Shown here: piece after piece, positions 23,263 through 31,888 of the stretch
How the letters are laid out: each line of letters begins with the position of its first letter
Position numbering within the stretch: the first letter of the stretch is position 1
Assembly (NCBI GenBank): GCA_020073565.1
Contig: JAIQEY010000022.1
Span: 28,758-92,757, forward strand
DNA: 64,000 nt
Direction: 5' to 3'
Origin: Terriglobia bacterium
GTDB lineage: Bacteria > Acidobacteriota > Terriglobia > Terriglobales > Acidobacteriaceae
Program-made: the position numbers and the translations under genes
The notes under the pieces: model-generated
Databases searched by the model: none
What the model saw: the letters and a program-made list of their open reading frames with translations, nothing else
What the model was told of the DNA's origin: nothing

Positions 23263-24576
23263 TTGAACCACTGGCTCGATCAGTTCTTTGGACTCTCTCA
23301 CCACCAGACCACGGTCCGGCAGGAAGTATTGGCCGGTCTGACCACGTTCTTCACGATGGCCTACATTGTGGCCGTCAATCCGGCGATCCTGGCGAACGCT
23401 GGCATGCCGACCGACGCGTCCGTGACGGCCACGATTCTGACGGCGATTTTCGGAACGCTCTTGATGGGCTTGTATGCCAAGCGTCCGTTCGCCATTGGCC
23501 CCTACATGGGTGAGAATGCGTTCATTGCCTACACGGTTGTGCGCGTGCTCGGCTACTCGTGGCAGAGTGCGCTCGGGGCTGTTCTGCTGGCCGGAATCCT
23601 CTTTATCCTGCTCACCATTTTTCGGCTGCGGCGGTGGATGGTCGACGCGATTCCTCCCGCGCTGCGCTACAGCTATGCGGCCGGCATCGGCCTTTTTCTG
23701 GCGTTCGTCGGCCTCAACCAGACCGGCATTGTCGCCCTGGGCGCTCCGGGGGCGCCCGTCCGGCCCGGTCATCTCACCTCAGCCTCTGTCCTGCTATCGA
23801 TCTTCGGCTTTCTGCTGATGACCGTACTCACCATTCGACGGTTCCCGGCCGCCATTCTCACCGGCGTGCTGGGCACTGCCATTGTGGCCTTCGTGACGCG
23901 CGTTGCTCCGGCGCCCTCCGCATGGATCGGCCGACCGCCAAGTCTTGCCCCGGTGTTCTTCAAGTTCGATTTGCATAGCCTGTTCACCTGGGGATTCTTC
24001 CCGGTGGTCCTGACCATCTTTGTGATTGCCTTTGTCGACACGATGGGCACCCTGATCGGCGTGTCAGCGCGCGCCGGGTTTCTCGATAAGGAGGGCAATC
24101 TCCCCCAGATCGAACGCCCAATGATGGCCGACGCCCTAGCCACCACCTTCGCCGCCCTGATCGGTACCACCACCTCGGGGGCCTATATTGAATCAGCCAC
24201 CGGAGTCGAAGCCGGAGGCCGATCCGGGCTGACTGCGGTGATCACAGCTTTGTGTTTTGTGGTCGCCCTGTTCTTTGCACCGTTTATCTCGGCGATTCCT
24301 CCGCAAGCGTATGGGCCCGCGTTGATCTTCGTTGGGCTGTTGATGCTCGCGCCGATTACTCGGATCCACTTCGACGATCTGACGGAGTTGGTGCCAGCGT
24401 TCGGGGTGATCGTCCTGATGACGTTCACTTATAACGTGGGCATCGGCATGACAGCGGGTTTTGTCCTTTATCCTTTTTGCAAGGTTGTTGCGGGGCGTGC
24501 CAAGGAAATCCGGCCCGCACTTTGGGCTTTGACTGTCCTGTCGCTGCTGTTCTTCATTTTCTATCCCTATACGTAA
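23263..24576 (+). CDS. NCS2 family purine permease (AzgA-type)
   Basis: A polytopic importer of adenine/guanine/hypoxanthine type, driven by protons. Family marks are VRQEVLAGLTTFFTMAYIVAVNPAIL at TM1, the half-helix KRPFAIGPYMGENAFIAYTVV with the conserved GENA, and the second signature FVDTMGTLIGVSARAGFLDKEGNLP. GTTTSGAYIESATGVEAGGRSGLTA is the substrate-site repeat. The best start is TTG 23263 with GAGGA 4 bases upstream, giving LNHWLDQFFGLS. The reading frame continues up to 23212, but that part runs into repeat DNA. The product has about 437 residues. Its neighbours suggest no shared pathway. Confidence 0.9.
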   Translation: MNHWLDQFFGLSHHQTTVRQEVLAGLTTFFTMAYIVAVNPAILANAGMPTDASVTATILTAIFGTLLMGLYAKRPFAIGPYMGENAFIAYTVVRVLGYSWQSALGAVLLAGILFILLTIFRLRRWMVDAIPPALRYSYAAGIGLFLAFVGLNQTGIVALGAPGAPVRPGHLTSASVLLSIFGFLLMTVLTIRRFPAAILTGVLGTAIVAFVTRVAPAPSAWIGRPPSLAPVFFKFDLHSLFTWGFFPVVLTIFVIAFVDTMGTLIGVSARAGFLDKEGNLPQIERPMMADALATTFAALIGTTTSGAYIESATGVEAGGRSGLTAVITALCFVVALFFAPFISAIPPQAYGPALIFVGLLMLAPITRIHFDDLTELVPAFGVIVLMTFTYNVGIGMTAGFVLYPFCKVVAGRAKEIRPALWALTVLSLLFFIFYPYT

Positions 24577-24601
24577 TGGTTGATGGAACAAAGATAAGAC
24601 T

Positions 24602-25606
24602 ATGATTCGTTTCGGTATTGCAGGTTTTGGATTGCACGCCGTGCGGCGCCTAATGCCGGGGTTCAAACTGGCTCAGAACTGCAAGGTGGTGGCACTGTCT
24701 CGCCGGGATCCGAAGAAAGCACGCGAGGCTGCCGAGCAGTACTCCATTCCACTCGTATTCGGTTCGACTGAGGAACTGTGCCGCTGTCCCGAAGTGGACG
24801 CGGTGCTGGTGACGACCCCGGATGTGTGCCATTGTGCCGACGCTTTGGCCGCGGTTCGCGCCGGCAAGCCGGTACTCTGCGAAAAGCCGATGGCGATGAA
24901 TGCCGAGGAGTGCCGGCAGATGGTTGAGGCAGCGCGAGCGGCTGGCGTTCTGCTGGGAGTTGCCCAGATCTTTCGCTTTGAAGAAAGCACGGCACGTCTG
25001 CGAGAGCGGATCGCCGCCGGAGACATTGGGCATCCTGTGTTCGCGCGGGCGGAGTTCTCGTATCTTGGAACTGGCCATGGGCGGACCTGGCTGTACGACC
25101 CCACCATGGCTGCTGGAGGTCCAATCGCCGATGTGGGCGTGCATTGCATCGATGCACTGCGCTACATCTTGCAGGACGAACCCCGGCGCATCTCTGCTCA
25201 TGGGCACCGGGACCAAGGCTCCGGAGGAGTGGAGGCGGCGGCGATCCTCACCTTGGAGTTCCAGCGCGGCACGCTCGCCGCCGTGCTGGTCTCAACCCGT
25301 GCGCAATATCGCACTCCTCTGGAGTTCGTGGGAGATGGAGGAACGTTGCGCGCCGATGACGGCCTCAGGGTGGACCCGCCCGTGTCGCTGGAGTTGTGGC
25401 GCGAGGGGAAGTTGGTGGCTACAGAGGCTGCATCGAATCACCTGGCCTACGCGCGCCAGGTCGATGCCTTCGCGAGCGCGATCGAACAATCACGGCCGTT
25501 CCCAGTCCCAGGAGAGGAAGGCTGGCAGAATCAGATCATCCTCGACACTGCTTACCGTAGCCTGTCTTCCGGAAAAGCTGAAGATGTCACCATCCTCGGG
25601 AAGTAG
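24602..25606 (+). CDS. Gfo/Idh/MocA family oxidoreductase
   Basis: The 334-residue NAD(P)-dependent sugar or inositol dehydrogenase-like enzyme has the Rossmann start FGIAGFGLHAVRRLMPGF and the strand DAVLVTTPDVCH. The catalytic-loop motif is CEKPMAMNAEEC (the EKP lysine). The C-terminal alpha/beta domain contains GHPVFARAEFSY and PIADVGVHCIDALRYIL, whose D-x-G-x-H is typical of the substrate pocket. The substrate is unknown. It lies 25 bases after the permease gene on the same strand, so cotranscription is likely though a functional link is not obvious. Confidence 0.9.
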   Translation: MIRFGIAGFGLHAVRRLMPGFKLAQNCKVVALSRRDPKKAREAAEQYSIPLVFGSTEELCRCPEVDAVLVTTPDVCHCADALAAVRAGKPVLCEKPMAMNAEECRQMVEAARAAGVLLGVAQIFRFEESTARLRERIAAGDIGHPVFARAEFSYLGTGHGRTWLYDPTMAAGGPIADVGVHCIDALRYILQDEPRRISAHGHRDQGSGGVEAAAILTLEFQRGTLAAVLVSTRAQYRTPLEFVGDGGTLRADDGLRVDPPVSLELWREGKLVATEAASNHLAYARQVDAFASAIEQSRPFPVPGEEGWQNQIILDTAYRSLSSGKAEDVTILGK

Positions 25607-25798
25607 GCGTGCCCTCAAAAACGGGCCCAAATAAGAAGCGCCCCGGATTCGTTAGAATCACGGGACGCCCGAACAGCCCTCCCCCAGAACTGCTCAAAGC
25701 CAAGGTACAAAAGACTGGCTGGCTGGGGAATCCCACTTTCGAGGGAATGACATGGCACGAAAGAGCCACTTGCCAAAATGGGAATTCTTGGTAACATC

Positions 25799-25908
25799 AG
25801 TCACCAACGATTGGGTACTGCCCATTCGTCCCAGGTTCTGGAAGCGGGCACCTTGAGGAATGCAGGGTGCGAGCCCCCACCTTTCCGAGCTGTTGCCTTA
25901 TTCGTTTT
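25799..25908 (+). ncRNA. Possible structured small RNA (6S-like layout), family not established
   Basis: The 560-base gap between the oxidoreductase and PEP-CTERM genes has no convincing ORF but folds well on the plus strand. The apical stem is GCACCTTG/CAGGGTGC (25848-25855 with 25863-25870), flanked by GG/CC and AGGT/ACCT. A side hairpin is CGATTGGGTACTGCCCATTCG (25808-25828). A closing helix GGTAACA/TGTTGCC is followed by TTATTCGTTTT. TTGCCA and TAACAT, 16 bases apart at about 25770-25797, could be a promoter. The long rod with an internal bulge recalls 6S RNA, but this is by-hand folding only. The rest of 25607-26165 shows nothing definite. Confidence 0.28.
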
Positions 25909-26165
25909 GGGAAGACGCTCCTTCATCCGGGAATTGCTTGGCTGAGGCGAGTGGAATGCCAATTGATTGTTACTGTGCATAAGATTGCAGCTACGGCCGC
26001 CGGTCCAATTCTGATCAGAACTGTAAGTGGTTGATAATAATGACCATTGTCGAAGCGGGCGTTCTGGAATTGCAAGTGCACTAGAGGACCGAGGCGGAGT
26101 TTACTCTTGGACCGCCTTGGTGGGAAACGACAGTAAAACAACAGAGTTCTGGGAGGGACTTAAGA

Positions 26166-26774
26166 ATGAGACGAGTGTTAGTTCTAGCTCTTTTGGCGTT
26201 GGCTCTGCCCATGGCCGCTTGGGCAGACGGGATTGATCTCACCAATAAGTTTGGTAATATTTCAATTTCTGCTGCGGGAATCAGCTCCTCGCAGTCCCAA
26301 CTAAAAACCTTTAATGGTATTGCAAGCACTCCAGGACATGCGCTCGGTTCGGTCAGCTTTTCGACCGGAGCGTGTCTGACGAACTGCGGCGACCTGCTGG
26401 CTGGTCCTTCAACGTTTGATTTCGTCGGTTCCAGTTTCACCGTGATGGGCAACGGAACCATGGGTGTGCCCCATGGGGCGATCTTCAGCGGCAGTTTTAC
26501 TAGTCCGATCTTGTGGACCCTTGTGAGCCACGTTGGGGGCACTTACACCTACACCATCTCGGGCACGATTTCTGGCATGCTCTACACTGGACGGATTGTG
26601 GGTGGGACGACTACTCAGACTGTTGTGTCCACGAGTGGCCAGCTCGCTCTGGGCGTCGGCCACATTCGTGTGGGCAACACGTTCTTGGCGCCTGAGCCGG
26701 GAACCTTCGGATTGCTTGGGACGGGCCTGGTCGGAATTGCCGGCATGTTCCGTCGCAAGTTTCTGACGATGTAA
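26166..26774 (+). CDS. PEP-CTERM sorting-domain protein
   Basis: The 202-residue exported protein has a signal peptide (MRRVLVLALLALALPMAAWA) and a classic PEP-CTERM tail: PEPGTFGLLGTGLVGIAGMFRRKF, with the PEP motif, a hydrophobic helix and a basic end. Exosortase would recognise the tail and process the protein during export or exopolysaccharide-linked surface display. The mature part is Ser/Thr/Gly-rich with beta-strand character (TYTYTISGTISGMLYTGRIVGGTTTQT) and one CLTNC pair. GGGAGGGA precedes the ATG. No exosortase or polysaccharide genes are in this window, so the sorting machinery must be elsewhere. A strong terminator follows. Confidence 0.9.
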   Translation: MRRVLVLALLALALPMAAWADGIDLTNKFGNISISAAGISSSQSQLKTFNGIASTPGHALGSVSFSTGACLTNCGDLLAGPSTFDFVGSSFTVMGNGTMGVPHGAIFSGSFTSPILWTLVSHVGGTYTYTISGTISGMLYTGRIVGGTTTQTVVSTSGQLALGVGHIRVGNTFLAPEPGTFGLLGTGLVGIAGMFRRKFLTM

Positions 26775-26816
26775 ACAAGTCTCGCCCGGTTTCGCTAAGA
26801 CGACACTCTACTCATG

Positions 26817-26848
26817 GCCCCGCCGGAAGGCGGGGCGTTTGATCTTTT
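26817..26848 (+). terminator. Rho-independent terminator after the PEP-CTERM gene
   Basis: GCCCCGCC (26817-26824), loop GGAA, GGCGGGGC (26829-26836), then GTTTGATCTTTT. It is a perfect 8-bp GC stem with a T-rich tail, 43 bases after the stop codon. Confidence 0.8.
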
Positions 26849-27062
26849 GGCACCAAGACTGAGTCTCCCCAACCAGAGCCGATACCGCCCACACGCGTTC
26901 CAATTCTGTTCCCATCTCAATTGATGGGCCAGTCTCTCGGCAAACACGTTGGTTGCGGCCTTCTCGACGCCCTCCCAGGTGCGTTACCGGCGTAATGGCG
27001 CTCCGGGGGATTACCGTTGACGTTACTCTTCGCCAAACCTACATTCAGGCGCAGGGGGTAGT

Positions 27063-27320
27063 ATGAAGGACATTCATGAAGTTCTGCGCCGCAAGCAGGC
27101 ACAGTATGCACAACTGGGCAAGCAGATCGAGATGCTGCAGCAAGCCGCTGAGAAGTTGCGGGAAGTTGCGCCACTGCTCGCCGAAGTCGATGCCGAAGAC
27201 GACGCCGTGGTTTTAGCGGACGTCGAGGAAGAAAACTCCAATGCGATGGCCGCCAAGGCCAGCGCCCAGCCCACGGCTCCCTCTCCCAAGCCGACGCGCA
27301 CCACGCCGCGCTGGCCGTAA
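27063..27320 (+). CDS. Small coiled-coil protein upstream of a PilZ protein
   Basis: The 85-residue protein starts with a heptad-patterned amphipathic helix (IHEVLRRKQAQYAQLGKQIEMLQQAAEKLREVAPLLAEV, about residues 4-43). An acidic stretch follows, then a Pro/Ala/Thr tail. No enzyme motif is present and I do not know a named family. Short proteins of this kind are common in the phylum. AGGGGGTAGT just before the ATG is a plausible ribosome site. It is separated by 33 bases from the receiver/PilZ gene, so the two are probably cotranscribed and may act together. The 288-base gap before it holds only the terminator. Confidence 0.65.
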   Translation: MKDIHEVLRRKQAQYAQLGKQIEMLQQAAEKLREVAPLLAEVDAEDDAVVLADVEEENSNAMAAKASAQPTAPSPKPTRTTPRWP

Positions 27321-27353
27321 GAGTGCGGCAACAGGGCGGGAGGCTCAGTTCGA

Positions 27354-28490
27354 ATGATCTTGCAGGCACTGCTGGTTTCCAAGGATGATCAGGCTGCGGA
27401 GACACTGATCCAGGCGTTGGCGCAATTCGGCGTCGCCGTCGATCGGTCGAGCGCGGCGGATGTCGCACAAGCCCGCCTGGCGGAGGAACGTTTCGACCAG
27501 GTCATTGTGGACTTCGACGATCCTGAAACTGCGTCTGCGCTGCTGGAAGCTTGCCGCCAGCCCGGTCCCGAGCGCAATGCGCCGGTCACCGTCGCCTTGG
27601 TGCACGATCCTTCGCAGATTCGGAGCATTCTGGGCTCTGGCACCCACTTCATTCTCACCAAACCCATAAGCCCGGAGCAGGCTGAGAGCACTTTGCGCGC
27701 CTCCACCGCTTTGCTGAAACGGGAGCGGCGGCAATCGATCCGGGTTGCCGTCCAGGCCCCCATCACGATCCGGACGGACGACAGCAACCTCCTGGAGGGG
27801 ATTCTTCTCGACCTCAGCAACGGGGGCATGGATGTACTGGCCGCCAAACCTCTGCCCTCCGCCGCACTGGTTCATTTCACGTTTGAGCTTCCTGAAACCC
27901 GAACCATTCTGGAAGGCGACGCCGAGGTCGCATGGGGCAACGCCAACGGCCAAACCGGACTGCGTTTTCTCGATATGGATCCCAAGGTACGTGAGCAACT
28001 CCGCGAGTGGCTCAGCAACCACTCTCACGAAGCGCTGCCGGAGGAACCGGATCCCGTTTGCCATTGCAAACTGACGGACCTCAGCCTGGGTGGATGCTAT
28101 GTCGAAACCCAGTCTCCCTTCCCGCAATCCTCGGCCGTGGATCTGTGCTTGCGAGCAGGTGGAATGGAAATTCATACCGAAGGTTTAGTTCGTGTCATGC
28201 ATCCCGGTCGCGGCATGGGAATTGAATTTCCCGCGCGCACCCCGGAGCAACGCAAGAGTGTGGGCGACTTCATCGACTTCCTGACCAGCCGCCCCGGAGC
28301 GACCCCCGAATTGGAAAGCTCGCCTCGTGCACTACGCGCCAGCGCGGAAGAACTCAACCAGCGATCCGGTGTAAGCACTGACCTCGATGACGCTCTTCTT
28401 GAACTCCTGCACAGTGGCGACTCGCTCGACGAACAGGATTTTCTCGCGCAACTCCATCGTCAGCGCGGTTCGGCCGAAGTAGCGCAGTAG
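27354..28490 (+). CDS. Receiver-like / double PilZ protein
   Basis: The 378-residue protein starts with a response-regulator-like domain (1-120): acidic pair D11-D12, possible phospho-acceptor D53 (VIVDFDDPE) and conserved K103 in FILTKPI. A first PilZ domain follows (about 125-225) with a complete c-di-GMP motif, R126-x3-R130 and D153-x-S-x2-G. A second PilZ-like domain (about 235-320) has TDLSLGGCYVET and GMGIEF but lacks the RxxxR part, so it may not bind the nucleotide. The last 60 residues are acidic and polar. The likely role is coupling phosphorylation and c-di-GMP to motility or adhesion. No kinase is adjacent. Confidence 0.85.
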   Translation: MILQALLVSKDDQAAETLIQALAQFGVAVDRSSAADVAQARLAEERFDQVIVDFDDPETASALLEACRQPGPERNAPVTVALVHDPSQIRSILGSGTHFILTKPISPEQAESTLRASTALLKRERRQSIRVAVQAPITIRTDDSNLLEGILLDLSNGGMDVLAAKPLPSAALVHFTFELPETRTILEGDAEVAWGNANGQTGLRFLDMDPKVREQLREWLSNHSHEALPEEPDPVCHCKLTDLSLGGCYVETQSPFPQSSAVDLCLRAGGMEIHTEGLVRVMHPGRGMGIEFPARTPEQRKSVGDFIDFLTSRPGATPELESSPRALRASAEELNQRSGVSTDLDDALLELLHSGDSLDEQDFLAQLHRQRGSAEVAQ

Positions 28491-28562
28491 TCCGGTTCAA
28501 TCCTGCCTGGTGCCTTTGAGTTTCTAGGGCAAATCCGCATTCGCAAGCAAAAACCGGGAACC

Positions 28563-28590
28563 GGGCCGCATTCCGTCTCTGATGCGGCCC
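28563..28590. other. Perfect 9-bp stem-loop downstream of the PilZ gene
   Basis: GGGCCGCAT (28563-28571) and ATGCGGCCC (28582-28590) flank a 10-base loop. No T tract follows, so it is not a standard intrinsic terminator, but it could stabilise the 3' end of the PilZ message. The rest of 28491-28759 contains no convincing gene. Confidence 0.5.
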
Positions 28591-28759
28591 AATCCCCGGC
28601 GGTCTGTTCCACCTCGATGGCCAGATTCGTAGCGCAACCCACCACCGCCTTTGATTTCGCTACGGTTAATTTTTCGAGAATTCTCGGCAGCAATTAGAAT
28701 TGCTGACGCGTCCGACGAGCTTCTCGGTCTTTCTTGGGAAGCCGCGCACGCCCCGGTTC

Positions 28760-30400
28760 ATGCCATCTTCTTCGATCAGGATTTCCATCGCGCATGCACT
28801 CGTGCTGGCAGGAGTGTGCTTTCTCGCTCTCACACCGTTCTTCTGGCATGGAGTTCCATCGGGCCATGATTTCGAGTTCCACATGTTCTCCTGGATGGAA
28901 GTCCTCGGCCAGTGGAAGCAAGGCATCGCGTATCCGCGATGGGCCGCACTGGCGCATTGGGGGTACGGTGAAGCGCGTTTCCTGTTCTATCCACCGGCCT
29001 CTTGGACGCTGGGCGCGGCGCTCGGGGCGATTCTGCCCTGGAAGCTAGTGCCCGGCGCGTATTGCTGGATTGCGCTGATGCTCGCGGGCGCATCCATGTA
29101 TCGCCTGGCTCGCGAATGGCTGGCCGCGAGGGACGCGCTGTTTGCCGCGGCCTTCTACGCCGTGAATCCCTATCACCTGGTGATCGTTTATTGGCGTAGC
29201 GCGTATGCGGAGTTGTTGGCCGCCGCGCTCTTGCCATTGCTGCTGGCAGCCCTTCTGCGACTGCGGAAGTCCGGCTGCCGTCCCGTGCTTTGGGTAAGTC
29301 TGATCCTTGCCGCGGCTTGGCTCACCAATGCTCCGGCGGCCCTGATGATCCACTATTCCGCGGCGGGTTTAGCCGTCGTGCTGGCCGTCCGCGAACGATC
29401 GTGGCGGCTGCTCGCACGGGCCGGTCTGGCCGTCGTACTTGGGATTGGACTGGCGTCGTTCTACCTGTTGCCCACAATTTTTGAACAGAATTGGGTGAAC
29501 ATTGGCGAGGTGCTCGCGATCGGGGTTCGGCCGCAAGACAACTTCCTTTTCACCACCATTGCGGACGCGGATCACAATCGCTTCAACTTGCTGGTGTCGT
29601 ATGTGGCTTTGGCGGAAATCGTGGTTATGACGTGGGCGATGTGGCGCTCCCGCGCTTCGCGCTTAAAGAAGGAGCCGTTCTGGTTGCTGCTTTCCACCTG
29701 GGGAGGCGTCACAATCCTGGTGATGTTTTCTGTCAGTAATCTGCTTTGGCAGTATCTACCCAAGTTCCGCTTCATTCAGCTTCCGTTTCGCTGGCTGCTG
29801 TGTCTGAATGCTGCGCTGGGCCTGCTGCTGGCCATGGCTACCCGGCGCTGGCTCACCCGGGCGCTGGCCGCGGCTGCTTTGCTCGCCGTGCTCCTCCTGG
29901 TTGGCGATCGCATCCAGGCACTGTGGTGGGATAACGCCAGCGACATTCAGGAAATGAGCGACGCCATGTCAGATGGAACCGGCCACGAGGGCATTGACGA
30001 ATACGTCCCCGCCGGCGCTGATCCGTATGAGGTTAACAAGAATCTGCCGCGTATCAGCGACGCTTCTGGAAAGGCAGTTCCTGCACAAATGATCCAGTGG
30101 GGGCCCATCGAAAAGCATTTCGTCGTCCAGGTATCGGAGCCGGCGAGTCTGACTCTGCGGCTTTTTAACTACCCGGCGTGGCAGGTCACCGTGAATGAGC
30201 GCTCGGTAGGAACCGAAACGGCAAACGTGACCGGTCAGATGCTCATCCCCGTCGCGGCGGGGCGAAGCGACGTACGCATTTACTTCGGTCGTACACTCGA
30301 TCGCACGATCGGAGATATCATCTCAATGATTGGCTTGGTCCTGCTGCTCGCAGTCTGGATCTCAACTCGTCGTCAGAACGCCACGAGCCCAGCCGCATGA
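28760..30400 (+). CDS. Polytopic membrane protein with PTPS-related domain
   Basis: A 546-residue inner-membrane protein with about ten membrane helices and a soluble C-terminal domain (about 420-520), then a last helix. The N-terminal block PSGHDFEFHMFSWMEVLGQWKQGIAYPRW, with LAHWGYGEARFLFYPPASWTLG, matches the membrane family named 6-pyruvoyl-tetrahydropterin-synthase-related (PF10131-like). In overall architecture it resembles GT-C glycosyltransferases. Despite the name there is no pterin chemistry to claim. A role in transferring sugars from lipid carriers is inferred. The frame also starts at TTG 28700, 20 codons earlier. Its stop overlaps the rdgB ATG by four bases. Confidence 0.82.
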   Translation: MPSSSIRISIAHALVLAGVCFLALTPFFWHGVPSGHDFEFHMFSWMEVLGQWKQGIAYPRWAALAHWGYGEARFLFYPPASWTLGAALGAILPWKLVPGAYCWIALMLAGASMYRLAREWLAARDALFAAAFYAVNPYHLVIVYWRSAYAELLAAALLPLLLAALLRLRKSGCRPVLWVSLILAAAWLTNAPAALMIHYSAAGLAVVLAVRERSWRLLARAGLAVVLGIGLASFYLLPTIFEQNWVNIGEVLAIGVRPQDNFLFTTIADADHNRFNLLVSYVALAEIVVMTWAMWRSRASRLKKEPFWLLLSTWGGVTILVMFSVSNLLWQYLPKFRFIQLPFRWLLCLNAALGLLLAMATRRWLTRALAAAALLAVLLLVGDRIQALWWDNASDIQEMSDAMSDGTGHEGIDEYVPAGADPYEVNKNLPRISDASGKAVPAQMIQWGPIEKHFVVQVSEPASLTLRLFNYPAWQVTVNERSVGTETANVTGQMLIPVAAGRSDVRIYFGRTLDRTIGDIISMIGLVLLLAVWISTRRQNATSPAA

Positions 30401-31020
30401 CATCCCGTCCGGTGCTAATCGCGACGTTCAACCTCGGAAAACTGCGCGAATTCGCGGGTGTGGCCGAGGCCTACGGCGTCACGATTGCGGGCGTGCCAGG
30501 CTTCTCTTCCCTGCCCCCGGTCATCGAAGACGGCGCCACCTTTGAGGCCAACGCTCGCAAGAAAGCCGAAGCCTACAGCCTGGCTGCGCCGGGAGAATTG
30601 GTGCTCGCTGACGACTCGGGCCTGGAAATCGACGCGCTCGGTGGAGCACCCGGCGTACACTCTGCGCGCTATGCCGCCGAAGAACCGCATGCAGCTACAA
30701 CCAATTCCGAGGATGAGGCCAACTGTGCTCGCGTACTGCGCGAACTGCGAAACATCCCACCGGAAAAACGCGCCGCCCGGTTTGTCTGCGTGCTCGCTGC
30801 CGCTCGCGACGGCCAGACATTGCAGGTCTTCCGCGGCACAGCCGAAGGCACAATTCTGGACGCGCCGCGTGGAAACAATGGTTTCGGCTACGATCCCCTT
30901 TTCCACTTCCCGCAGATCGGCAGAACTTTCGCTGAACTGAGTACGACCGAAAAAACGCGCTACAGCCATCGGGGCGCGGCGTTTCGCATGTTCCTGTCGT
31001 GGTACGGGCGACAAACGTAG
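30397..31020 (+). CDS. rdgB: XTP/dITP diphosphatase
   Basis: A house-cleaning pyrophosphatase (HAM1/RdgB family) that hydrolyses dITP, XTP and dHAPTP to monophosphates so they are not built into DNA. The 207-residue length fits. Signature residues are LIATFNLGKLREF, EDGATFEANARKKAEAY, LADDSGLEIDALGGAPGVHSARYA, the NNGFGYDPLF loop, and FAELSTTEKTRYSHRGAAF. The start overlaps the upstream membrane-protein stop (ATGA), indicating coupled translation. Confidence 0.95.
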   Translation: MTSRPVLIATFNLGKLREFAGVAEAYGVTIAGVPGFSSLPPVIEDGATFEANARKKAEAYSLAAPGELVLADDSGLEIDALGGAPGVHSARYAAEEPHAATTNSEDEANCARVLRELRNIPPEKRAARFVCVLAAARDGQTLQVFRGTAEGTILDAPRGNNGFGYDPLFHFPQIGRTFAELSTTEKTRYSHRGAAFRMFLSWYGRQT

Positions 31021-31074
31021 CGTCGGCACCTCGGCGCTCTCTCACTATGAAATCAGTTCTGAGCAGCCACCAGA

Positions 31075-31677
31075 CTATCTGCTCTGAGCGAGCCAGATCG
31101 TATGATATCCGCAGGTCGGATCTTCGACGACGTGCGTTACGACCTCGAAGCCATTTTGCTTGAGCAGCGAGCTGTACTCCGCTCCGTCCAGGCTCCCATG
31201 GTAGAGTGGCTCGCCTTTATAGGCGCCGATCGCTTCTCCGTGGGAAGGTCCGCTCGTGAACATCAGTGCGCCCTTCGGCGCGGCATGCTGTCTGAAGATG
31301 GGAAACATCATGCGCTGGTCTTCCGGGCATAGATGGAAGAAGCTGTCCCATGCCAGAATGCCGTCAAAACGCCGGTTCAGAGATAGCTTTCGCATGTCTG
31401 TGACGAACCAATCTAGATCAGGAAATCGGCCCTTGCAGATGGAGATGAGGGACGTTGAGGAATCCGCGCCAGTCACCTCGTAGCCCTTCTCGATGAAGTA
31501 GCGGGTGATGGGCTCCGCAGAACCGCATCCCACATCGAGAATGGAGGCTCCGGGCTGTAGGAGTGCTAAGAAGCGGTCAAGCCAAAGCTTCTCGAAGAGG
31601 CCGCTCCCCCTTTCTTTGGCCCAGTCGCCGGCGTGCCGCTCATACAGACTGATCACACGCTCAGCATCGGAGGCCAT
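31075..31677 (-). CDS. Class I SAM-dependent methyltransferase
   Basis: The 200-residue Rossmann methyltransferase has motif I ILDVGCGSAEPITRYFI, acidic residue motif II GYEVTGADSS, and the post-motif strands FDGILAWDSFFHL and GALMFTSGPSHGEAIG. The acceptor cannot be told; the form resembles small-molecule methyltransferases of the Methyltransf_25 type. It is transcribed toward rdgB (convergent) and is divergent from the sdh operon. The divergent gap holds a striking palindrome. Confidence 0.88.
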   Translation of the reverse strand: MASDAERVISLYERHAGDWAKERGSGLFEKLWLDRFLALLQPGASILDVGCGSAEPITRYFIEKGYEVTGADSSTSLISICKGRFPDLDWFVTDMRKLSLNRRFDGILAWDSFFHLCPEDQRMMFPIFRQHAAPKGALMFTSGPSHGEAIGAYKGEPLYHGSLDGAEYSSLLKQNGFEVVTHVVEDPTCGYHTIWLAQSR

Positions 31678-31758
31678 CGTGGGACTCTAACACTTCCCGG
31701 CAAGCGTACGAATCGTGCCGTGGTGTGAATGGAGCCGACACTCACTCTGAGACGGTAC

Positions 31759-31811
31759 CCAGTGATCCGGTAGTGCCTCAGTTTGACAAACTGAGGCACT
31801 ACCAGTGATCC
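31759..31811. mobile_element. Perfect 35-base palindrome flanked by short direct repeats
   Basis: GGTAGTGCCTCAGTTTG (31769-31785), a single A, and CAAACTGAGGCACTACC (31787-31803) form a flawless 17-bp stem. AGTGATCC lies directly on both sides (31761-31768 and 31804-31811), which looks like a target-site duplication. Together these features suggest a tiny inserted palindromic element (REP/MITE-like). It lies about 80 bases upstream of sdhC, in the divergent promoter region shared with the methyltransferase gene. Confidence 0.65.
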
Positions 31812-31888
31812 ACGTCGCTTGACGCGCTCCGCCGCGCGCACAGATAATAGAAAGTTTTCACGTCCCTCCAGGCAAGGAGCCGTTCATC

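Noticed and set aside
25751..25768. TGGCAC-containing possible sigma-54 promoter upstream of the PEP-CTERM gene
   Set aside because: The GG-GC spacing is 9 instead of 10 bases and the -12 box is AGCC rather than TTGC. It is also 400 bases from the gene.
25609..25797. Overlapping 60-codon frames on both strands after the oxidoreductase gene
   Set aside because: They are mutually overlapping, with no motif or start signal. The segment fits better as untranslated or RNA sequence.
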